A stretch of 64,000 nucleotides of DNA from Ruminococcus sp. (GCA_021199375.1 JAJQIB010000032.1:44060-108059); one strand, 5' to 3'; counted from the stretch's first letter, positions 26,417 through 35,676 are shown. Program-made: numbers and translations. Notes: generated from the letters alone by a model not told the origin.

Positions 26417-26511
26417 GATTAAATGTGAGATAAAATCACTCAAAAACCAATCCTTGTGCGCCTTGTGGCAAGAAAATATTTTCAGCTTAGTAACGCTGTC
26501 GGTGCATATAA

Positions 26512-26569
26512 GCAAAAATCCGTGCCTTTTTTAAAATTTAAAGACACGGATTTTTATTTCGCTATTTTT
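26512..26569 (-). terminator. Terminator-like hairpin, copy 2 of the dispersed 58-bp element
   Basis: AAAAATCCGTG and CACGGATTTTT arms around an A/T loop, directly after the stop of the esterase gene, with T runs on both strands. It is the inverted copy of 13199-13256, nearly identical over 58 bases. Confidence 0.7.
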
Positions 26570-26577
26570 TTTAAAGC

Positions 26578-27780
26578 TTATTCCCAGCCTGTAACCGACT
26601 GAATCTGCTCAACAAGCTTTTGCGCTGCCTTTTCGTGAGTAGCCTCTGTTGGATGCCAATCAGCAGCCAGTCCATCGGTGGTGGAATCCTGCTGGTCAAA
26701 CTTAAGAGTCGAAATGTTTTCATCTCCTGTTTCATTTGTATAGGTGTAAACCGCCATTTCAATTGACGAATATAGCTGCTGTCCCATTATTCCAAGCGAG
26801 CAGATTATCGCTGCGTTTGGATTGTCTTCGCGAACCTGCTTTAAAAACTCAACATATGCAGCAGAAAATTCATCCTGCTTTTCACTGTCACTTCCGCAAT
26901 AGCTTGCATCATTCGTACCGAGATTTATTACTATAACGTCAGGCTCAAACTTTGAAAAATCCCATTCAATCGACTGTGGCTGAGTTGTGGAGGCAAAGCT
27001 ATTATAGGAAAATCCCAAGCTTTCATAGTACTGTGGAATTGTCTGAGCCGAAACCTTTTCGTCTGTTGAGGTGTATCCTGAGATTATACCATAACCGCTA
27101 ATTGAAAACATACTATAATCTGCATCAAGTGCCTCAGCAGTCTTGTAGGCGTATGCCTTAGTCACATCCTCAGTAGCAGTAGAAAAGCTGTGGTTTTCAT
27201 TCTCGTCATCAACTCCGTAGCCACATGTGATGGAATCTCCAATAAACTCAATTTTACGCTCCTTTTCCTCAGTAGGAGTAACCGAACCGTCATCACCAAC
27301 CGAAAGCGGCTTTATTCCAAATGTAGACATCGCACACTCTGAAAGCTTAACAATCTTTACATTAACCGTCTGAGCCTCATCGCTTTCAAAAACCGTGTAG
27401 GTTTCCTCAGCGTTGTCTATCATATCATCTATTACACGCTCTCCGTCAACATATATCGCAGCGCGAGCATAGTTTGTGTCGTTGCCTGAAACTGTAGCTG
27501 CACCGTCACCGACAAGCGTCACCTCAAGCTTTGTGCCTGTGTAAGAAAAATCAATTCCTGCTCCTGATAATGCCACCCATAGTGTGTCATCAATAAGCTC
27601 GGTTCTTCCAAGCTGCTTTACATTTTCCGAGCTGGGCGTTACAAGTCCTGTTGTCATATCCTCTCCACCACTTTCAGTACTGTCAATAGAATTGTCACTG
27701 TCTGAGCTTGACGAGCATCCGATCATCGTAAATGTCAATGCCGCACAGCAAGCAAATGCTAATACCTTAGATTTCTTCAT
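26578..27780 (-). CDS. SGNH-type carbohydrate esterase lipoprotein (CE2-like)
   Basis: A 400-residue exported esterase. A signal peptide ends in lipobox IGCSS (Cys22), then a Ser/Asp linker. Residues 55-165 look like the N-terminal beta-sandwich of CE2 esterases (LGRTELIDDTLWVALSGAG). The catalytic SGNH domain starts with EFIGDSITCGYG (nucleophile Ser), has NLGTNDASYCG (block III) and ends with ADWHPTEATHEKAAQKL (Asp-x-x-His pair). CE2 enzymes remove acetyl groups from plant hemicelluloses such as xylan and glucomannan, which would fit the mannanase in this window. It is divergent from a LysR gene with overlapping promoters. Confidence 0.85.
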   Translation of the reverse strand: MKKSKVLAFACCAALTFTMIGCSSSSDSDNSIDSTESGGEDMTTGLVTPSSENVKQLGRTELIDDTLWVALSGAGIDFSYTGTKLEVTLVGDGAATVSGNDTNYARAAIYVDGERVIDDMIDNAEETYTVFESDEAQTVNVKIVKLSECAMSTFGIKPLSVGDDGSVTPTEEKERKIEFIGDSITCGYGVDDENENHSFSTATEDVTKAYAYKTAEALDADYSMFSISGYGIISGYTSTDEKVSAQTIPQYYESLGFSYNSFASTTQPQSIEWDFSKFEPDVIVINLGTNDASYCGSDSEKQDEFSAAYVEFLKQVREDNPNAAIICSLGIMGQQLYSSIEMAVYTYTNETGDENISTLKFDQQDSTTDGLAADWHPTEATHEKAAQKLVEQIQSVTGWE

Positions 27781-27850
27781 GCTAATACATCCTCCTGTTA
27801 GATGCTAGATTTTTACAGCTTCTAGCTTCTTATTTGCTGTTTTCAAAATT

Positions 27851-27918
27851 ATTATACCATATCATCTTGAAATAATCAAATACTTATGCTATAATAAGTA
27901 TTATAGGATAATACTTAT
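27851..27918. promoter_or_regulatory. Overlapping divergent promoters with triple LysR half-sites
   Basis: Minus promoter: TTGATT (27879-27874), 17 bases, TATAAT (27856-27851), for the esterase. Plus promoter: TTGAAA (27867-27872), 17 bases, TATAAT (27890-27895), for lysR. Three copies of AATACTTAT in alternating orientation (27879-27887, 27894-27902 inverted, 27910-27918) cover the lysR promoter and touch the esterase -35 box, an arrangement expected for a LysR regulator controlling itself and its neighbour. Confidence 0.7.
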
Positions 27919-27931
27919 AGGAGGTGATTAG

Positions 27932-28876
27932 ATGAACAGTCAACAAATCGAATATATCTTAACTGTCGCAAGCCTCAGAAGCTTTTCTAAGGCAGCTAAA
28001 AAGCTCTACGTTACACAGCCATCGCTTTCGCAGTACATCATGAAAACTGAGCAAAGGCTAGGCTTTGCCATTTTCGACAGAAGCAGCAATCCCATCACAC
28101 TTACACAGGAGGGTGAGATTTTTGTCGAGTACGCAAGACAATTTCAATCGCTTGAGGAAAGCCTTAATAATCGTCTTTCTGATATGCAAAACCTAAAAAG
28201 CGGCACATTAAAAATCGGAGCCTCGTCATTTCACGCCTCTTATCTGCTTGCTAAGAGCATTGCAAGGTTCAATGAGCTGTATAACGGAGTCGAAATTACT
28301 GTGACAGAGGAAAATGATTCCCAGCTGTTTGAAATGGTACGAAATGGCGAGCTTGATGTTATAATATCGGCAGGAAGCTATGACCCGGCACTGGTTCATA
28401 CCGAAAAGCTTGCAAGAGAGCGCTTTTATCTTGCAGCATCAAGTGAAAGTGAGCTTGCAAAAAGGCTTTGTGATTATACCATTACAGCTGAGGACATCCG
28501 CACCAACTCCATGAAGCTCTTAACTACAGAAAAGGTTTCTTTCGATTTGCTCAAGGATACCTCCTTTATAGCAGCGGATTTTTGCGATTTTATCTTCAAA
28601 AATGCCGGAATAACGCCAAAAGCTGCACTTAGAGTACGCTCTGTTGAAACACTCTTTTCATTTGTAAATGAAGGCTTAGGAGCAGCACTTATTCCTGACA
28701 CTCTAATTCGCTTTGGAAGTCAGTCAAAGCATCCTCTCTATTTCCCGCTTGACGCTAAAATATCCGAGCGCACAATAAGCCTATGCTCTCGTGCTAACGG
28801 ATACCTGACAAAGGCTGCAAAGGAATACTGCTTGATACTCAAGCAGCTCGTTGATATTGGAACATGGAGGGTTTGA
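27932..28876 (+). CDS. LysR-family transcriptional regulator
   Basis: A 314-residue regulator. The N-terminal winged helix-turn-helix is canonical: NSQQIEYILTVASLRSFSKAA, then KLYVTQPSLSQYIMKTEQRLG to residue 50. A linker helix and a substrate-binding domain (about 90-300) follow, with the inducer pocket unknown. AGGAGG precedes the ATG. It is divergent from the CE2-like esterase and is followed after 1 base by an SGNH hydrolase gene, so it probably controls both; its operator candidates are at 27879-27918. Confidence 0.9.
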   Translation: MNSQQIEYILTVASLRSFSKAAKKLYVTQPSLSQYIMKTEQRLGFAIFDRSSNPITLTQEGEIFVEYARQFQSLEESLNNRLSDMQNLKSGTLKIGASSFHASYLLAKSIARFNELYNGVEITVTEENDSQLFEMVRNGELDVIISAGSYDPALVHTEKLARERFYLAASSESELAKRLCDYTITAEDIRTNSMKLLTTEKVSFDLLKDTSFIAADFCDFIFKNAGITPKAALRVRSVETLFSFVNEGLGAALIPDTLIRFGSQSKHPLYFPLDAKISERTISLCSRANGYLTKAAKEYCLILKQLVDIGTWRV

Positions 28877-28877
28877 A

Positions 28878-29915
28878 ATGACAGTGTTTGAACCTGCTTC
28901 GGCAGTGCTAAATCGTGGAGATCATGGACTTTATGGTAAAAGCTCAGACACGATAAAAATCGCATTTATGGGAGGCTCGGTAACCTATGGATATCTTCCG
29001 ACAAGCGAAGACTCAAAAGTCGATGTGACCTTTTGCGACATTATAATAAAGCATCTGCATGAGCTTTTTCCCGACAAGCACATAGAGCACAAAAGCCTTG
29101 CTGTTTCAGGCGAGGGATGCATGCTGGGACTTATGATTGAATGCCGTGAAATAAAAGCGTTTAAGCCTGACATAGTTGTTGTGGAATACGCCATAAACGA
29201 AGATAGGTCTAGCGGAGGGCTTGCACGGTTTGAGGGTCTGATTAGACGTCTGATTTACGAGGAATGCTCTCCTGTTGTGCTTCCTATTGCTGTTTTTAAC
29301 AGATCCGGCTACAGCTGTGAGGACTATATGCTTGAAATAGCAAAGCATTACGGACTATACTTTTGCGGACTAAAAAGCGCGCTCTATCCGCTCATCACTC
29401 AAGGTGAGCTGACATGGGAATACTACAGCCCTGACGATGGTCATCCGTCCGAAAATGGACATAAGCTTATAGGAAAAGCTGCCTGTGCAGCACTTGATAT
29501 GATCGCCAAAACCGAGTACAAGCCTATGATACCCATAAAAGCCAAATTTGGCGGCGATAAATTTGACACGCTGCATGAGATTACATCTAAGGGTCAGTTT
29601 TTTGGCTTTGAAAAGCTTGATAAGGATTTCTACGGAGTCAATTGTGCATTAAAATCCAGTGGGAATGCAGTATATAGATTCAGCATAAGCTGCAAATTTA
29701 TAGCAGCTTGCTATATCTGCTCAAATTGCAGCTCATTAGGAGATGCTGAAGTCTTTGTTGATGGAGTAAGACTTAAAGCATTACAAGGATATAGCATCTT
29801 TGGGTGGGATAATCCCGTGACATCAGTGCTGCTTGATGAACCAAAGACAAAGCCGAGAGAAATTGAAATCAAAACAAGCGGCGAGTTTTACCTTGCGGGT
29901 ATATGGATTTCGTAA
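28878..29915 (+). CDS. SGNH/GDSL hydrolase, cytoplasmic
   Basis: A 345-residue protein without signal peptide. Residues 25-45 contain IAFMGGSVTYGYL, with Ser in the position of the SGNH nucleophile, EYAINEDRSSGG takes the place of block III (Asn), and DDGHPSENGHKLIG near residue 192 gives the Asp-His pair. A C-terminal beta domain of about 120 residues follows. The ATG at 28878 is chosen because GGAGG lies at the end of lysR. It may remove acyl groups from imported oligosaccharides, while the exported CE2-like enzyme acts outside (inference from context). Confidence 0.8.
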   Translation: MTVFEPASAVLNRGDHGLYGKSSDTIKIAFMGGSVTYGYLPTSEDSKVDVTFCDIIIKHLHELFPDKHIEHKSLAVSGEGCMLGLMIECREIKAFKPDIVVVEYAINEDRSSGGLARFEGLIRRLIYEECSPVVLPIAVFNRSGYSCEDYMLEIAKHYGLYFCGLKSALYPLITQGELTWEYYSPDDGHPSENGHKLIGKAACAALDMIAKTEYKPMIPIKAKFGGDKFDTLHEITSKGQFFGFEKLDKDFYGVNCALKSSGNAVYRFSISCKFIAACYICSNCSSLGDAEVFVDGVRLKALQGYSIFGWDNPVTSVLLDEPKTKPREIEIKTSGEFYLAGIWIS

Positions 29916-29982
29916 GCCTTGCATCATTAAATCGACATGATAAGCCCTTAAAAACATTCACACAAAATAAATTATTTATATA

Positions 29983-30012
29983 TTTACAAATGGTTGCAGA
30001 ATATGATATAAT
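29983..30012 (+). promoter_or_regulatory. Promoter of the leuC-leuD operon
   Basis: TTTACA (29983-29988), 18 bases, TATAAT (30007-30012), about 70 bases before leuC. No T-box or leader peptide with Leu codons is visible in the short leader. Confidence 0.65.
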
Positions 30013-30083
30013 GTATAATGAGCTATAGTATATACTTATGTGTATTGCTATGCAAAGATAGAGAAGGGAATGGTTAGAAAATT

Positions 30084-31346
30084 ATGGGAATGACAATGAC
30101 ACAAAAAATTCTTGCAGCTCATGCAGGTCTTGATGAGGTCAAGGCAGGTCAGCTTATAATGGCAAACCTTGACTTTGTTCTTGGAAACGACATCACCTCA
30201 CCGGTTGCAATTAACGAATTTCATAAAGCAGGATTCTCGGATGTTTTTGACAAGGAAAAGGTGACTATGGTAATGGATCACTTTGCACCTAACAAGGACA
30301 TCAAAGCAGCTACCCAGTGTAAACAGTGCCGTGAGTTTTGCGGTGAGCATTCCATCACTCACTTTTACGATGTAGGAGATATGGGAATTGAGCATGCACT
30401 TTTGCCTGAAAAAGGTCTTGTGGGTCCGGGAGAATGTATTATCGGCGCTGACAGCCACACCTGTACATACGGAGCACTTGGTGCATTTTCAACAGGCGTA
30501 GGCTCAACAGATATGTGCGCAGGAATGGCAAGAGGCAAGGCATGGTTTAAGGTGCCATCTGCTATCAAATTTAATATAATCGGAAGGCTTCCGAAGTACT
30601 CAACTGCTAAGGATGTAATCCTTCACATTATTGGTATGATTGGCGTAGACGGTGCGCTTTACCGCTCGATGGAGTTTTCGGGCAGCGGACTAAAAAACCT
30701 CACAATGGAGGACAGACTTTGCATGGCGAACATGGCAATTGAAGCCGGAGCTAAAAACGGAATCTTTGCTGTAGATGAGGTTACGCTTGAATACGTAAAG
30801 GGCAGAGTAGATCGTGAGTTTAAAATCTACGAGGCGGATGAAGACGCTGAGTATGATGAGGTTTATGACATTGATTTATCTAAGATCAAGCCTACCGTAT
30901 CCTTCCCTCACCTTCCCGAAAACGCAAAAACCTTTGACGAAATAGAGGATGTGAAAATAGATCAATCGGTCATAGGCTCCTGCACTAACGGCAGAATTGA
31001 AGACCTACGAGCAGCAGCTGAAATTCTAAAGGGAAGAAAGGTCGCTAAAAACGTTAGATGTATCGTTATTCCCGCTACTCAAGCCGTTTATATGCAGGCT
31101 ATGGAAGAGGGACTTCTAAAAATCTTCATCGAGGCAGGCTGTGCGGTTTCTACACCAACCTGCGGACCATGTCTTGGCGGATACATGGGAATACTCGCTA
31201 AGGGTGAAAGAGCAGTTGCTACAACAAACCGTAACTTTGTCGGAAGAATGGGACACCCAGAATCTGAGGTTTATTTAGCTTCACCTTATGTTGCGGCGGC
31301 ATCGGCAGTAACAGGAAAAATCTCGCAGCCAAGCGAGCTTGTTTAA
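30084..31346 (+). CDS. leuC: 3-isopropylmalate dehydratase large subunit
   Basis: A 420-residue aconitase-family protein that with LeuD isomerises 2-isopropylmalate to 3-isopropylmalate in leucine synthesis. Start [15 protein letters not shown] is typical of the short bacterial LeuC class. The three [4Fe-4S] ligands are in VIGSCTNGR (about residue 300) and [11 protein letters not shown] (about 358-368). [16 protein letters not shown] is another hallmark. The homoaconitase family is very close, so the substrate is taken from the partner leuD. Two small genes separate it from leuD. Confidence 0.92.
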   Translation: MGMTMTQKILAAHAGLDEVKAGQLIMANLDFVLGNDITSPVAINEFHKAGFSDVFDKEKVTMVMDHFAPNKDIKAATQCKQCREFCGEHSITHFYDVGDMGIEHALLPEKGLVGPGECIIGADSHTCTYGALGAFSTGVGSTDMCAGMARGKAWFKVPSAIKFNIIGRLPKYSTAKDVILHIIGMIGVDGALYRSMEFSGSGLKNLTMEDRLCMANMAIEAGAKNGIFAVDEVTLEYVKGRVDREFKIYEADEDAEYDEVYDIDLSKIKPTVSFPHLPENAKTFDEIEDVKIDQSVIGSCTNGRIEDLRAAAEILKGRKVAKNVRCIVIPATQAVYMQAMEEGLLKIFIEAGCAVSTPTCGPCLGGYMGILAKGERAVATTNRNFVGRMGHPESEVYLASPYVAAASAVTGKISQPSELV

Positions 31347-31378
31347 TACACTTTTACGAGAAGGTATATAAATAAAAA

Positions 31379-31678
31379 ATGGTAAGACATATAATATTAT
31401 GGGATTTTAAAGACGAGCTATCAGATATGGAGAAATCTGAGGCTGCCAAAAAAATAAAAACGCAATTAGAGGGGCTTGTTGGGGTTGTTGACGGACTACA
31501 AAGGGTAGAGGTTTACACCGATATGCTAGGTTCATCGAATGCGGATTTGATGCTTGACTGCACACTTGAGGATGAAACGGCTCTTAAGGCTTATGCCGTA
31601 CATCCTGCTCATGTTGCTGTTAAGGACTTCATCACAACCGTTGTTAAAAACAGAAAATGCGTGGACTTTATCATCTAA
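31379..31678 (+). CDS. Dabb-domain (stress-responsive alpha/beta-barrel) protein
   Basis: A 99-residue protein. Start MVRHIILWDFKDELSDMEK, then LEGLVGVVDGLQRVEVYTD and AYAVHPAHVAVKDFI, the layout of the Dabb family, small dimeric alpha/beta barrels of mostly unknown role. The His-Pro-x-His segment near residue 80 is typical. It starts 33 bases after leuC and shares its operon. Role in leucine synthesis is not known. Confidence 0.85.
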   Translation: MVRHIILWDFKDELSDMEKSEAAKKIKTQLEGLVGVVDGLQRVEVYTDMLGSSNADLMLDCTLEDETALKAYAVHPAHVAVKDFITTVVKNRKCVDFII

Positions 31679-31726
31679 TAAAAGCTTACCCCCTTTTGCA
31701 CTCCGTAGTTTTGGAGGGCGTACACT

Positions 31727-32116
31727 ATGAAAGAGTACTTACATGATATTTTCTTTGATCAGCTGCTAAGCATTGTTACTAAGAAATACGGCACCACTAT
31801 CAATGATGAGCAGCGAGAGGACAAGGCGTATGAGATCATAAGCGATTTGCGCGTTGAAAACAAGTTTACAGTTGAAATGACGCAGGCACTCATCGAAAAA
31901 AAGGGCTTTAACGACAGCTTTCAGAGCAATGTAAACGGTACTCCCGTCTATGCACTTGTTAAGGAAGGTATGTTCAAGAAGGTCAAGTGCTGCTATTTCA
32001 TCACGCGAACCAAAGAAGATATAACCGGCAAATATCTTGAAGACATATATGACGAGCTGCGCCGTCAGGCAGGCGGTGAAAATGTTTTCAACACAAAAGA
32101 GTATAAAGACGGCTAA
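31727..32116 (+). CDS. Hypothetical protein inserted between leuC and leuD
   Basis: A 129-residue soluble, charged protein with a good GGAGG site before its ATG. N-terminal half helical (LHDIFFDQLLSIVTKKYG), C-terminal half with GTPVYALVKEGMFKKVKCCYFITR and a Tyr/Asp-rich end. I do not recognise a family. Position in the same operon as leuC, a Dabb protein and leuD suggests use in the same conditions. Confidence 0.75.
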   Translation: MKEYLHDIFFDQLLSIVTKKYGTTINDEQREDKAYEIISDLRVENKFTVEMTQALIEKKGFNDSFQSNVNGTPVYALVKEGMFKKVKCCYFITRTKEDITGKYLEDIYDELRRQAGGENVFNTKEYKDG

Positions 32117-32150
32117 GGCTTATGCTATAGCCTGAAAGGACGGACAATTT

Positions 32151-32630
32151 ATGAAAGCTAAAGGATTTGTACACAAGTATGGAGATAACGTTGATACTGA
32201 CGTTATCATCCCTGCAAGATACCTAAATACGGCAGATCACAAGGAGCTTGCATCGCACTGCATGGAGGATATCGACCCTGACTTTGTTAAGAACGTCAAG
32301 GAGGGCGACATAATAGTTGCCAGAGCAAACTTCGGATGTGGCTCTTCAAGAGAGCATGCGCCAATTGCAATAAAAGCCAGCGGAGTTTCCTGTGTAATAG
32401 CATCCACCTTTGCAAGGATTTTCTACAGAAATTCCATAAACATCGGACTGCCGATTATCGAGTGTGATGAAGCAAGTGAAAAAATCGATGACGGTGACGA
32501 GGTTGAAATCGACTTTGAAAGCGGAGTTATCACAAACCTCACCAAAAACGAAGCATACACAGGTCAACCCTTCCCTGACTTTCTTATTGACATAATAAAC
32601 AAGGGCGGACTGCTAAACTCACTAAAATAA
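32151..32630 (+). CDS. leuD: 3-isopropylmalate dehydratase small subunit
   Basis: A 159-residue protein of the short LeuD class. The start [25 protein letters not shown] carries the conserved DTDVI(I)PARYL, and [16 protein letters not shown] is the swivelling-domain active-site segment. It forms the enzyme with LeuC. AAAGGACG precedes its ATG; a strong terminator follows. leuA and leuB are not in the window. Confidence 0.93.
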   Translation: MKAKGFVHKYGDNVDTDVIIPARYLNTADHKELASHCMEDIDPDFVKNVKEGDIIVARANFGCGSSREHAPIAIKASGVSCVIASTFARIFYRNSINIGLPIIECDEASEKIDDGDEVEIDFESGVITNLTKNEAYTGQPFPDFLIDIINKGGLLNSLK

Positions 32631-32640
32631 GCTTTTATTT

Positions 32641-32675
32641 CAGCATTGCATTACATAAGTGCAGTGCTGTTTTTT
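32641..32675 (+). terminator. Terminator of the leuC-leuD operon
   Basis: CAGCATTGCA (32641-32650) pairs with TGCAGTGCTG (32660-32669), followed by TTTTTT. Confidence 0.85.
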
Positions 32676-32723
32676 ATCAAAAATTACAAATCTTAAGCTT
32701 TTCTTTATTTTCTCTTATACAGA

Positions 32724-32752
32724 TTGACATTTATTAGCTTTTATGATAATAT
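32724..32752 (+). promoter_or_regulatory. Promoter of the lipoprotein gene at 32811
   Basis: TTGACA (32724-32729), 17 bases, TAATAT (32747-32752), 58 bases before the ATG. Confidence 0.75.
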
Positions 32753-32810
32753 TAAATAAAGCTTAGACATAAGCTGATGCAATAAAAAAGAGAGAAAAGG
32801 AGAACAAAAA

Positions 32811-33920
32811 ATGAGTAGAACAAAAGCAGTCATCCTTTCGACCCTCTGTGCTCTTGTGCTTGCTTCATGTACAGAAGCTCCGGATAGCGTAAAGGAACAA
32901 AATCAATCGAGCAACGACACTCAAAGCAAAAACGAAGCAATAACAAACGACGATAGCGAGATGGGCGAATACAAGCAAGCGCTTAATAGCTTGAATCTTG
33001 ACAACATGAGCTTTTCACAAAACCTTATAATTGATATGCCTACAGAAATCTCCGGCGGCGAATATATATATCCTGAAGATTTTGATGAAAACTACGTCGA
33101 GCTTTTTAGCCACTATGACAGCGACTATGATGAAGCAAACGTATTTGAGGAGGAAGGCTATTACCCGCCGGGACCGAGCTATACGAACAACGAAAAAGGC
33201 TTATATTTCTCAATAGGCACAGACGGCTATTTCTACTATTCTAAAGACTATGACACACAAAAATACATTAATGAAGCAACGCTCATTCAGGCATACTCTG
33301 CAGGAGATGCGCTTGTATGCAATGACGGATACAAGCTTGAAGCCTCAAAGGACGAAATCACACCAAGTGAGGCTTGTAAGCTAGCTCAGGATTTTGCAGA
33401 TGACTTTGTACAAACAGTAAGCTATCCATGCGAGTTTGAAATTTCCAGAGTAAGCCTCTATGAAACCGAAGATGGATACTTTTACAACATTGAATTTGCT
33501 CAGCGCATTAATGACGTTGCAATACTTGAGTACTATTCCGCTTATGATCAATCGCTTTATGACCTTGCCTGGAACTCTGTCACAGTTGATATTTATTCTG
33601 ATGAGGTCAACAGCTTTTGCACAACTGGCTACTATGTACAACAGAGCTCATATGACGAGCTTCAAAGCCCTCTTGATCCCGTCGAGGCAAGTGAATATGT
33701 CAGCGAGCATCTAGCGTCAAATATGGATCTTGAGGTTAAGCGGATGAGCCTTGAATACTGCATGCACGATCAGGTAGGAGGAACCGTTGATACGACATCA
33801 TATTACACCTCACAAATCTGTTGGATATTCTACTTTGACGAAACACCTGGCGTGGAAAAATTTGCAATGCTTAATCTTGATGACATGAGTGTTAAGTTTG
33901 TAGATAATACGGGTGCATAG
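32811..33920 (+). CDS. Uncharacterised lipoprotein
   Basis: A 369-residue exported protein. Signal peptide and lipobox VLASC (Cys20) are clear; a Ser/Asn/Gln/Asp linker to about residue 50 follows. The mature part is acidic and Tyr-rich (many Asp, Glu, Tyr) with motifs such as YYPPGPSYTNNEKGLYFSIG and a run of strands to the C terminus. No known enzymatic motif is seen. It stands alone between two terminators, so it is probably a single-gene unit. Function unknown; it could be a regulator of a surface enzyme or a binding protein, but I have no evidence for either. Confidence 0.75.
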   Translation: MSRTKAVILSTLCALVLASCTEAPDSVKEQNQSSNDTQSKNEAITNDDSEMGEYKQALNSLNLDNMSFSQNLIIDMPTEISGGEYIYPEDFDENYVELFSHYDSDYDEANVFEEEGYYPPGPSYTNNEKGLYFSIGTDGYFYYSKDYDTQKYINEATLIQAYSAGDALVCNDGYKLEASKDEITPSEACKLAQDFADDFVQTVSYPCEFEISRVSLYETEDGYFYNIEFAQRINDVAILEYYSAYDQSLYDLAWNSVTVDIYSDEVNSFCTTGYYVQQSSYDELQSPLDPVEASEYVSEHLASNMDLEVKRMSLEYCMHDQVGGTVDTTSYYTSQICWIFYFDETPGVEKFAMLNLDDMSVKFVDNTGA

Positions 33921-33932
33921 CTTATTAAAAAC

Positions 33933-34037
33933 AAAACACCCCGAAGCACAGACTGATATACTCCCCTTAAAGTAGATAGATAAAAATTGAAATCTACGAT
34001 AAGAGGAATATATCACACCTAGCTTCGGGGCGATTTT
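33933..34037 (-). terminator. Long hairpin at the 3' end of the MATE exporter transcript
   Basis: On the minus strand CCCCGAAGC (34030-34022) pairs with GCTTCGGGG (33947-33939), then a 7/7 internal loop, a 15-base stem (34014-34000 with 33969-33955) and a 6-base stem (33997-33992 with 33977-33972). The two imperfect positions of the 15-base stem are G-U pairs on the minus strand but A-C mismatches on the plus strand. T-rich sequence follows on both strands. It is the probable terminator of the exporter, unusually long at about 92 bases. Confidence 0.7.
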
Positions 34038-34048
34038 TTATTCTTAGC

Positions 34049-35461
34049 CTATACGTTGTCGGGAATATTCTTTATTACGCTAGTGTATGTGCGCTTTAGC
34101 ATGATTAGGCACATTATAAGGGATGCTACCTCTGCTATTGGGAAGGACCACCATACAAGAGTAGGATTTCCTGTAAGCGAAAGTAGGAATGCTGAAGGAA
34201 CAAGCACCACAAGCTGACGGGTAATAGACACAATCATAGAGCTTATCGGCTTGCCAAGTGACTGGAAGGTAGAGCTTAAAACCACATTGATTCCTGCAAT
34301 GATAAAGGCTAAGCTTATTATTCTTAATGCAGGCACTCCATACTCTATCATCATATCGTTTGCATCGAAAATCTTAAGCATAAGCTCCGGCATAACCTGC
34401 ATAATAAGCAATCCTAAAAGCATTATTATCATTGCAAACATACTAGCGACCTTCATGGTCTTAATTACACGACTGCGCTTACCCGCTCCGTAGTTATACG
34501 AGATAATCGGAACAGTGCCGTTGTTTAGTCCAAACACGGGCATGAAGATAAAGCTTTGAAGCTTAAAGTACGCTCCAAGCACCGACTGAAGTGTTCCTGC
34601 AATTGCACCAAATGTGGTAAGAATGAGATTTAACGCAAAGGTCATAACAGATGTTATCGCAGTCATTATGATAGAAGGCACACCTATGCTATAAATCTTA
34701 CCAATAAGCGCTATTTCAGGCTTGAATCTACGCATATTTATGCTTATCTCTTTGTTCTTTGTCGTGTTTAAAATGATTCCAAAGGTTGCCGCACAGCACT
34801 GTCCTATAACAGTAGCAATTGCCGCTCCCGTAACGCCAAGCTTCGGGAAAAAGCCTATACCGAAGATCAACAGCGGATCCAGTATCAGATTGATTATAGA
34901 GCCTACACCCTGTGAGCACATCGAAAATATTGTCTTTCCCGTTGCCTGTAAAAGACGCTCATTCATAATCTGCATAAATGAGCCTACACAGAAAAAAGAT
35001 ACGATAAATAAATATTGTGATCCGTACTCAATTACCTGTTCGTTATCAGTCTGAACACTAAAATATAGACGAGTAAAGCACAGCGCTAAAACCATAACTA
35101 CAATTGCACTGCATATTGCAAGAAAAATTCCGTTTCGCGCAAATTTGTTTGCACGTTCAAATTTCTTTTCGCCAAGCGCACGTGAAAGATTTGCATTTAC
35201 ACCTACTCCTGTGCCTACTCCGACAGCTATCATCAAGTTTTGAAAGGGAAAGGCGAGCGAAAGAGCATTAAATGCGTCAGCATTTACCCTTGCCACAAAA
35301 AGGCTATCGACAATATTGTATAGAGCCTGCACCAGCATAGATATCATCATAGGAAGAGACATGGTTAGTACAAGCCTTCCTATCGGCATGACACCCATTT
35401 TATTCTCTTGCTTCTGCGGTGTTTTTGGAGCTTCCCTTACTTGCATTTCGGCAGTTGCCAT
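34049..35461 (-). CDS. MATE-family multidrug efflux transporter
   Basis: A 470-residue protein with twelve predicted membrane segments in two halves. MGVMPIGRLVLTMSLPMMIS at the start of the first half, then ALYNIVDSLFVARV and the second-half equivalents (IYSIGVPSIIMTAI) match MATE/DinF-type Na+- or H+-coupled exporters. The first 25 residues are a soluble tail rich in Lys, Gln and Pro. Substrate unknown. It has GGAGG before its ATG and no operon partner; the upstream region to 35778 holds the GH26 promoter. Confidence 0.9.
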   Translation of the reverse strand: MATAEMQVREAPKTPQKQENKMGVMPIGRLVLTMSLPMMISMLVQALYNIVDSLFVARVNADAFNALSLAFPFQNLMIAVGVGTGVGVNANLSRALGEKKFERANKFARNGIFLAICSAIVVMVLALCFTRLYFSVQTDNEQVIEYGSQYLFIVSFFCVGSFMQIMNERLLQATGKTIFSMCSQGVGSIINLILDPLLIFGIGFFPKLGVTGAAIATVIGQCCAATFGIILNTTKNKEISINMRRFKPEIALIGKIYSIGVPSIIMTAITSVMTFALNLILTTFGAIAGTLQSVLGAYFKLQSFIFMPVFGLNNGTVPIISYNYGAGKRSRVIKTMKVASMFAMIIMLLGLLIMQVMPELMLKIFDANDMMIEYGVPALRIISLAFIIAGINVVLSSTFQSLGKPISSMIVSITRQLVVLVPSAFLLSLTGNPTLVWWSFPIAEVASLIMCLIMLKRTYTSVIKNIPDNV

Positions 35462-35608
35462 TTTTCATTCCTCCATCTTACATCATCTTAAAAATCATAC
35501 AAATTATATTGTAGCAAAAAGTTGTGAAAAATCAGTTGAAATATGTTTAATAAATAAAACAGCAAATACTATAGAGCAAAGAAAAGCCTCTGTTGTAATT
35601 TAGTTATT

Positions 35609-35623
35609 TGTAATCGATTTACA
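35609..35623 (+). promoter_or_regulatory. Possible LacI-type operator upstream of the GH26 gene
   Basis: TGTAA and TTACA arms with a TCGAT centre (35609-35623), 54 bases upstream of the -35 box. LacI-family operators have this look. The rest of 35462-35676 shows nothing else except A/T-rich sequence. Confidence 0.45.
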
Positions 35624-35676
35624 CGTACAGAAAACGTTTAATAGTATGAACCATATGTAAAAGCGAAAAAAATCTA

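Noticed and set aside
29916..30083. T-box or leucine leader peptide before leuC
   Set aside because: The transcript leader is only about 65 bases and has no specifier stem, Leu codon run or terminator.
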